Made by a program: the position numbers and the translations under genes. From NCBI GenBank assembly GCA_013330765.1, contig DUHU01000176.1, forward strand, positions 1 to 7,896: a stretch of 7,896 nucleotides of DNA, read 5' to 3'. The notes beneath the pieces are model-generated. The model searched no databases and was not told where the DNA came from. It saw only the letters and a program-made list of their open reading frames with translations. Each line of letters begins with the position of its first letter. The first letter of the stretch is position 1. Below are positions 5,483 to 7,896 of this stretch, piece after piece. The DNA is from Candidatus Poseidoniaceae archaeon. GTDB taxonomy: Archaea; Thermoplasmatota; Poseidoniia; Poseidoniales; Poseidoniaceae.

Positions 5483-6709
5483 ATGGGCGAAAATTGGTCG
5501 CTAAAGAACCCCTATCCGTCCAAAATTGTGGACAACTACATCCTGAACGGCGAGGGGTCGCGCAAGGAAACACGCCACGTCGCCTTCGAACTCGGCGATT
5601 CTGGGATGACCTACAAGGTCGGTGACGCCCTCGGTGTCATCGCAGAGAACCCTCCGTTTATCGTGGACGACATGATCGCCTTCCAAGGGTGGGATCCTGA
5701 GCATACCGTCACCACCCACGCGGGTGAGCGCACCCTCCGTGATGCTCTGAAGAAAGATTTCGAGGTCCACATGGCCAGCTCGAACTTCGTTGCTGACCTG
5801 ATGGAGCGCGTCAAGCCCAGCGGACTCCGTGTGAGTTTGGCTTTCGTCCAAAGGGAGCGAAACGGCAGCGAACCGGGGGAACTTGCGGCCAGCAAGCCTC
5901 GAGAAGACCCGCGAACGAGGGTGGAGACCATCAACGCCTCTCCCGAAGCCGTGGCCGATTACCTCTGGACCCGCGACTACGTCGACATCATGCGTGAATT
6001 TAACCTCAAATACACCCCTGAGGAGTTCTTGGAACTCGCAGGCAAGGTCAAGCCTCGCCTCTACAGCATCTCCTCTTCGCCCGACGCCCATCCCGGACTC
6101 GTCGAGTTGACCGTCGGCATCGTCCGCTTCGAGTACCACGGGCGCAAGCGTGGCGGCCTGTGCACGCTCTACATGGCTGACGAAATCGACACCACCGGCG
6201 CCCCAATCAACGTCTTCATGTCGCCGACCAAGAGCTTCGTGCTCCCAGACGACGGGGACGTGGACATCATCATGGTCGGCCCTGGAACGGGCATTGCGCC
6301 CTTCCGCGCCTTCATGGAACAACGCGTCCACGACAAGTCAAAGGGGCGAAATTGGCTCTTCTTTGGCGACCAATCGCAGCATACCGAGTACTACTACAAG
6401 GAGCAAATCGAAGACTGGATGGACAGCGGTGACCTCTACAAATTCACGACCGCGTGGTCCCGGGACCAAGAGGAGAAAATCTACGTCCAACACCGCCTCA
6501 AGGAGCACGGTGCTGAGGTGTGGGAATGGTTCGACAAAGGCGCGTACTTCTACATCTGTGGCGACAAGTCGCGAATGGCCAAAGACGTCCACAGGGCCCT
6601 GATCGAAATCGCCATGGAACATGGTGGTATGTCCGAAGCGGACGCCACACACTTCATCGAGAAGACGATGATGAAGGAAGAAAAGCGCTACCTGCGTGAC
6701 GTTTACTGA
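5483..6709 (+). CDS. NADPH-dependent FAD reductase, CysJ-like, lacking the FMN domain
   Basis: A 408-residue flavoprotein related to the FAD/NADPH half of sulfite reductase flavoprotein (CysJ) and cytochrome P450 reductase. It should move electrons from NADPH via FAD to an acceptor protein. The N-terminus NPYPSKIVDNYILNGEG (9-25) with KETRH (28-32) and YKVGDALGV (44-52) is typical of this family. FAD motifs are RLYSISSS (192-199) and GGLCT (224-228). NADPH motifs are GPGTGIAPFRAF (266-277), FFGDQ (293-297), and SRD (326-328) with KIYVQHRL (332-339), the last two being 2'-phosphate contacts. YICGDKSRMAKDV (357-369) and a terminal aromatic DVY complete it. No flavodoxin (FMN) domain precedes it: upstream is the divergent hydrolase gene. 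It must pass electrons directly to a partner or to a separate flavodoxin or ferredoxin not in this window. ATG 5432 would add 17 residues but lacks a ribosome binding site. Sulfite reduction is a guess from the family name, as no hemoprotein is nearby. Confidence 0.87.
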   Translation: MGENWSLKNPYPSKIVDNYILNGEGSRKETRHVAFELGDSGMTYKVGDALGVIAENPPFIVDDMIAFQGWDPEHTVTTHAGERTLRDALKKDFEVHMASSNFVADLMERVKPSGLRVSLAFVQRERNGSEPGELAASKPREDPRTRVETINASPEAVADYLWTRDYVDIMREFNLKYTPEEFLELAGKVKPRLYSISSSPDAHPGLVELTVGIVRFEYHGRKRGGLCTLYMADEIDTTGAPINVFMSPTKSFVLPDDGDVDIIMVGPGTGIAPFRAFMEQRVHDKSKGRNWLFFGDQSQHTEYYYKEQIEDWMDSGDLYKFTTAWSRDQEEKIYVQHRLKEHGAEVWEWFDKGAYFYICGDKSRMAKDVHRALIEIAMEHGGMSEADATHFIEKTMMKEEKRYLRDVY

Positions 6710-7098
6710 TCGTCTCCGGGCACCGGCTGGACCATCACGTGGAGGCCTCTGGCCTTCGCGGCCTCAACCATCCGGTGCGTCCAGACAGATTCAGGACCCG
6801 GGCATGCCAACACGTGGGTTGCGTACCCCAGCAACGTGTCCACCAACTCCGGGGCCGCCTCACCACGACCTGAGTCTTCCACGCCAGGGCGGGGAGCATT
6901 CCATGCCTCCTCGAAAGCCGCGAAATGGATGTTGTTGTTGCTGGCCCAACGCTCGGCCAACGCGTCGATGCCCGAAGCGCCCCCGCAAATGATCGCGTCA
7001 GGCCAAGTATTGAGCTCAATCCAGGCCTCCAACTGCGATTCCAACCACCCGTAATCGTAGAACCTGCTGTCACCACAGATGATCAGGTTGATGACCAC
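6703..7098 (-). CDS. Small SLOG-superfamily (DUF2493/YspA-like) nucleotide-binding protein
   Basis: A 131-residue Rossmann-like protein from the chosen start. It begins with the strand and turn LIICGDSRFYDYGWLE (5-20), has a second glycine-rich segment AIICGGASGIDALAERWA (35-52), and a third strand VLACPGPESVWTHRMVEAAKARGL (96-119). This matches the SLOG fold of DprA, LOG and YspA proteins, closest to DUF2493, whose members are thought to bind nucleotide-derived ligands; their role is mostly unknown. GTG 7098 is chosen because similarity starts directly after it. ATG 7173 would add 25 residues (MSEGGLDQGRARAGQL...) with a GGTGG three bases before it, and is a real alternative (156 residues). 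The C-terminus overlaps the convergent flavoprotein gene by 7 bp. The biotin carboxylase gene is divergent. The longer open frame continuing upstream to 7887 is antisense to the carboxylase and is not coding. Confidence 0.75.
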   Translation of the reverse strand: MVINLIICGDSRFYDYGWLESQLEAWIELNTWPDAIICGGASGIDALAERWASNNNIHFAAFEEAWNAPRPGVEDSGRGEAAPELVDTLLGYATHVLACPGPESVWTHRMVEAAKARGLHVMVQPVPGDDQ

Positions 7099-7254
7099 GC
7101 CGTCGTTGTTGAAATCCCGTCCAGCGAGTTGACCGGCCCTCGCACGCCCTTGGTCCAAACCGCCCTCGCTCATGTGCCACCATCGGCGTCGCGACGTATC
7201 GCTCTTCCGGTCCGTTGATTCACCGCCTTGAGGACCGAGGGCATCATAGACGGT

Positions 7255-7896
7255 ATGTTCCTCCCAATGGCCATGGGCTTCAAGCGGGTGCTGATTGCAA
7301 ACCGTGGCGAAATTGCGCTGCGCATCCTCCGAACCCTCCGTGACCTTGGCATCGAAGCCGCCATCATCCACGGCCGAGAGGACCGATTGTCCCTCCCTGT
7401 ACGCCTCGCAGACGTGGCGGTCGAGATCGTGCGAACCAATCCGCTGGACAGTTACCTCGACATCGAAGCCGTCGTTCAAGCCGCCAAGGACCTTGAGTGC
7501 GATGCGGTCCACCCCGGCTACGGTTTCTTGGCGGAAAACGCCGCGTTTGTCCACCGTCTCGAAGAGGAAGGCATCACGTTCATCGGACCGGCCGCTGAAG
7601 TCATCACGCTTCTTGGCGACAAAATTGAGGCCAGAGCAGCGATGGAAGCTGCGGGTTTGCCGACCGCCAAAGGGAGCAGTGAGCCCATCAGCGAAGCCAG
7701 CGTGGCCGCGGACCTTGCCGAGGACATCGGCTATCCCGTCATCATCAAGGCGGCCGCAGGCGGTGGAGGCATCGGCATGCAAATCGTCAACGCCGCCGAC
7801 GAATTTGAGGGCGCACTCCGTCTTTGCCAAAGTCGCGCAAAATCGGCGTTCGGCGACGACCGCGTGTTCGTCGAGAAGTACATCCAAGGCGCTCAG
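7255..7896 (+). CDS. Biotin carboxylase / acyl-CoA carboxylase alpha subunit (N-terminal part)
   Basis: The first 214 residues of a biotin carboxylase, continuing past the window. It carboxylates biotin with ATP and bicarbonate for acetyl-CoA/propionyl-CoA or a related carboxylase. Visible are KRVLIANRGEIALRILR (10-26), RLADVAV (50-56), DSYLDIEAVV (65-74), HPGYGFLAEN (86-95), the GDKIEARAAM lysine segment (121-130), the start of the ATP-grasp domain PVIIKAAAGGGGIGM (161-175), and FGDDRVFVEKYI (199-210). In the glycine-rich ATP loop the usual Arg/Lys of GGGG(R/K)GM is Ile, and the following Arg is Gln. The segment after strand 2 (IHGREDRLSLPVRLAD) also departs from the common EADRDALHVRLAD pattern. 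ATG 7255, 7267 and 7273 are all in frame; 7273 (MGFKRVLIANRG) fits the family N-terminus best, and no ribosome binding site separates them. Whether the full protein carries a biotin carrier domain cannot be seen. Confidence 0.9.
   Translation, partial: MFLPMAMGFKRVLIANRGEIALRILRTLRDLGIEAAIIHGREDRLSLPVRLADVAVEIVRTNPLDSYLDIEAVVQAAKDLECDAVHPGYGFLAENAAFVHRLEEEGITFIGPAAEVITLLGDKIEARAAMEAAGLPTAKGSSEPISEASVAADLAEDIGYPVIIKAAAGGGGIGMQIVNAADEFEGALRLCQSRAKSAFGDDRVFVEKYIQGAQ

Noticed and set aside
5367..5573. N-terminal extension of the metallo-beta-lactamase-fold protein up to 5573
   Set aside because: It would run into the divergent flavoprotein gene's coding sequence, and the family's first strand begins right after ATG 5366.
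7174..7887. Extension of the SLOG frame upstream to 7887
   Set aside because: This part is antisense to the biotin carboxylase, which has clear family motifs. The SLOG similarity begins only at about 7098.

Overview
This 7.9 kb window is GC-rich, gene-dense and most likely archaeal. The evidence is an Orc1/Cdc6-type initiator, an archaeal-type phosphopantetheine adenylyltransferase joined to a DUF359 (GTP-dependent dephospho-CoA kinase) domain, TATA-like promoter elements, and GGTGG/GGTGA-type ribosome binding sites. The mix with bacterial-looking metabolic genes (a CysJ-like flavoprotein and a biotin carboxylase) would suit marine Thermoplasmatota such as Poseidoniales (Marine Group II). That assignment is inferred from gene content and style, not shown by a marker.

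Layout. Positions 1-375 hold no recognisable gene: a weak plus-strand ORF ends in an ATGA overlap with the next gene, and a possible broken minus-strand reading frame lies opposite it. From 376 to 2540 a tight plus-strand pair encodes a PPAT-DPCK fusion and a membrane-anchored family 2 glycosyltransferase, overlapping by one base (TGATG). From 2541 to 5366 three genes run on the minus strand. In transcription order they are an RNase Z-like metallo-beta-lactamase-fold hydrolase, the Orc1/Cdc6 initiator, and a small four-helix membrane protein of unknown function. The membrane gene abuts the glycosyltransferase stop with no gap. From 5483 to 6709 the plus strand encodes an NADPH-dependent FAD reductase related to sulfite reductase flavoprotein (CysJ) but without the FMN domain. 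A small SLOG/DUF2493 nucleotide-binding protein is convergent with it and overlaps its end by 7 bp. A biotin carboxylase (acyl-CoA carboxylase alpha subunit type) begins at about 7255 and runs off the window.

The genes do not form one pathway. The CoA enzyme and the carboxylase both belong to acyl-CoA metabolism but are not in one operon. The most interesting parts are the fused CoA-synthesis enzyme and the short DNA stretch around and upstream of the orc1 start (about 4370-4553). That stretch holds a 16-bp perfect palindrome, a TATA-like element, a 9-bp inverted repeat, and a TTCCA/TGGAA dyad resembling an archaeal origin recognition box. It is a candidate origin or autoregulatory region. 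No mobile element, CRISPR array, tRNA or rRNA was recognised.
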